64,000 nt of DNA from Eopsaltria australis (lineage: Eukaryota; Chordata; Aves; Passeriformes; Petroicidae), in contig JAVTVJ010001350.1 of assembly GCA_034509425.1 (NCBI GenBank), forward strand, positions 186,001 to 250,000. The letters run 5' to 3'. A program made the translations under genes and the position numbers. Position 1 is the stretch's first letter. Each line of letters starts with the position of its first letter. This document shows positions 61,267 to 64,000 of the stretch, in pieces. Under the pieces are notes generated by a model. The model did no database searches and was not told the origin of the DNA. It saw only the letters and a program-made list of their open reading frames with translations.

Positions 61267-64000
61267 CAGGCAATGACTGCACGTCTAGAAAGGGTCACAA
61301 AGGATGGAGGTTAATCTTAGCACTTAGTTTTGGTTTTTTATTTTTGAATAGCCCAAACACTATCACCTGCACTGGACTTTCCCAGGCATCACTGTCAGAG
61401 AGGGGCTGACTAGTTCAGCAGCTGGCTCTCAGTGGCAGCCCAGGGCAAGGGCAGTCACTGTGCACTGCTGCATTCAGAGGGGCATGAGGGCAAGGCATCA
61501 CAGCTGGAGAAACACAGCAGCACAAAGAATTCATGACAGCTGGAAAATTAAGCCAAGGCATGGACAGGAGCAGGGATCTCAGGAAAACTTCCACTGGAGG
61601 CTCGGTGGAAAGCAGACATCATTAGGCAGAAGTGCCAGATCTGTTTTCCCATAGAAAAGTTCTTTACCAGACACATGTCTCCTCTTACAAATGTCATGTC
61701 ACTTTGAGCTTCTTAATACAACAGTTTCCAGAGCTGAGAACTGAAATGAAGGATTTTGAAAAAGGGTGATCACGGAGTCTGGTCTTGCTCATTACTTGTA
61801 CCAAGGTCAACAGAAATCATGATGCAAAAAGGTCAGAACCCTTATTGGCTTCCCCCAATCTTCTTAGCAGGCAATAATAACTACTCAACAGAATTAACTT
61901 CAGACCATTTGGCATGTATGGTAATCTAGTCAGTATACAGCCATAGAAGGTCCTAGAATTTCTCATTTTTGTGCAGCTTGGCCAATTTTCATTTATGTTC
62001 TGCGCCATAGCAAACTCGGGACACTGAGTGCCTAATGAGGGAGATTACAGACTATATAAACCAGGATAATCTGATGCTCAGATGCTACCACCTTGATGAA
62101 CAGGTGCAGCAACTGCATATGATGTAATGCAAGTAATAGCACATCCTGAACAGTGATCAGATCTGCTACTCTCTAGTAAAGCCTGGGCTGTGATTAAAGA
62201 CTTTTTCATGGTCCTAAGTGTTTTAATTCCTGTGTGTATTCTCTCATGCCTAATAGGAGTCAAGTTCCTGCCAAATCCTCTTCTTCAGTGGGAACTGTTA
62301 GTACTGACTCTACCATCTGCTCACTCTGGTGTTCTCAAGGAAGTTACAGACACACATAGGCTGTTTCTGTTGAGTTTATCAAACTGGCCTAACATGTTCA
62401 AAAATTAGGGAGAGGAAGGACAGACACATAAATTAAAACTGTGCAATAATATTAGCCAAATTTTCCTAAGAAATTATTGGTGTTTTGTTATATAGCAGAG
62501 TCTTCATTTATGAAATTACCAATGTCAAACCACACCTGGAGCAGAGTCTCAAAATTAAAGTCCCTGAAGCCAGATGATCTGAGCCCCATTCCTTGCTACA
62601 GCCTGTATTTCGTGTGGTCATTTTAAGAGGTCACTGGGTCTGTGCCTTAGTTTCTGCCTTTGAATAATGGAGCAAATATTTCTTCACAACACGTCAACAG
62701 CACTTTGTACTAAGGTCAGTCATGCTGCCAGGAGGAAGTATCAGTGGTGCATGTGACACAGCTGACTCATTTTCCAACAGTTAATGATGTAGTAGATCCA
62801 CCTTTAGCAATCAACTACATTATCTTATTGCTATGACCCCGCTCAAAACCGAACATGGGTTATGGGATTTTACGCATGACGGGCACTAACCACCTACAAG
62901 GCAAGAGGAAAACCAAACCAGTGTATGTGTCAATTTGTGCTTAACATCAGAGAAACTGAAATCTAGGGTTACACTTGTATTAGAAAGGACATCTATAGAA
63001 TGGAGGAGTTGATGCTAAGGATCAAAAGTCTGTGACACTTTGTGGGAGTAGAGGAGGAACGGGAGAAGACAAAGGAGTTATTTCAAAACAACTTGTAGTC
63101 TGTTCCCATGAACTGGACACCCATCAGTGGTCACAGCCTGTTAGGTGAGCTTTTGGAGCACTTCTTTAAGCTCAGGCTCATTCAAAAGTAACAAAGGTTG
63201 TGCATTAAGACAATTCAGTGACATGAATCCAAACAAGCAAAGGATGGACAACGGGGAGACTCACTTGAAAAGCACATCTCTGGTCTGAGCAATGCTGGGG
63301 TGAGTGCACCTGCATGGACCAGCCTTCTCATAGAACTATCTGCTGCCTGATCCTATGGTTACAGCAACATGGGACTGGAAGTAAGCCATTCATACTACTG
63401 CTCTTGTAGAGGAGATGCCACAGGGCATTTGCCTCACACAGCACATCTTGTTATTTTACAGCAGGTCCTGTTTTCTGTTAGGGACTTTTTTTTTGTTTGG
63501 TTTCCTTTTTCGGATTTTGTGCTTGTTTCTTTTGGTTTTTAACTCCCTGAAGTTTCCACTTAATGCATTACGGGAAAACAAAGCATGATAAAGCAGATGT
63601 GTTTCCCTTAGCCAGAAAACCAGAAAGAGCACAGCCATTCTAGGAAGATTCCATCTTACACACTAGACAATAAAAAGTACAGTGCAAGCCTGGTAGCCAC
63701 ACGTGCAAAAAGAAAGAAAAGGAGAAAAAACAAAGCTCACTAATTTGAAACTATGGCATGGAAACAAAATATAATCCAAGTCTGGCTCATTCACTGAATG
63801 TTTTGCCTCATGTGCCAGTTAGGACAATGCTGTGTGTGAATGGAACAAAGCGACATCCAGGCACCTAAAATATTAGAACAGGACAATACAAGCTACAGAA
63901 TCTGAAGAGAAAACAATCAACTGTTTACTGAAAAAAAAATCCCTCCCACTGTAAAAAGGAATGAACTGGCAATTTAAATTGCAGGTTCAGCAGTAAAAAG
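60978..64000. other. Unique non-coding DNA to the window end
   Basis: No gene recognised. It contains the GAT repeat at 61235-61266. The open frame 60858-61298 on the minus strand owes its His run to that repeat. A T-rich stretch occurs at about 63487-63540. Confidence 0.6.
61235..61266. repeat. (GAT)n microsatellite
   Basis: Ten GAT units plus GA, uninterrupted. On the minus strand one frame reads it as a His run. Confidence 0.96.

Noticed and set aside
60858..61298. 146-codon minus-strand frame with a run of His
   Set aside because: The His run is the GAT microsatellite read in one frame, and the rest extends into an LTR.
1..64000. CRISPR arrays, operons, phage or plasmid features
   Set aside because: No regularly spaced repeats and no dense gene order. 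The repeat content is that of a bird nuclear genome.

Overview
This window looks like non-coding bird nuclear DNA, most likely from a songbird or close relative. The evidence is interspersed repeats: several 5'-truncated CR1 LINE copies with the usual avian CR1 3' ends, and solitary endogenous-retrovirus LTRs of kinds common in bird genomes. The DNA is AT-rich and CpG-poor, has short microsatellites, and shows no bacterial-style gene packing. The class assignment (bird) is firm; the order (passerine) is an inference from the LTR families.

No host protein-coding gene, rRNA or tRNA could be supported. Open frames are short (mostly 60-145 codons) and overlap on both strands. The only recognisable protein similarity is the broken reverse-transcriptase reading frame of CR1. 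The window could be intergenic or inside a long intron; nothing seen decides between these.

Layout. 1-1079: unique DNA with a strong 13-bp hairpin at 77-107. 1080-2242: two LTRs in opposite orientation, probably nested. 5628-7660: two abutting CR1 copies, the first with most of its reverse-transcriptase region. 13055-13223: short CR1 tail. 23161-23766: LTR, minus strand, with an exact 5-bp target duplication. 25328-25757: an unrelated LTR, minus strand, with an exact 6-bp target duplication. 26419-26721: CR1 tail, plus strand. 39439-40110 and 43841-44410: CR1, minus strand. 40111-40740: a mildly GC-richer stretch. 53815-53936 and 54190-54256: CR1 remnants. 57478-57922: LTR, plus strand. 60398-60977: a second copy of the 23161 LTR family in the opposite orientation, followed by a GAT microsatellite. 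The DNA between these is unique AT-rich sequence with microsatellites, a few hairpins and candidate homeodomain, POU or GATA site clusters.

I saw no new multi-gene system. The most informative items are the LTR boundaries with target duplications, the nested LTR pair, the sibling LTRs about 37 kb apart in inverted orientation, and several perfect palindromes or hairpins with no assigned role. All comparisons were done by eye.
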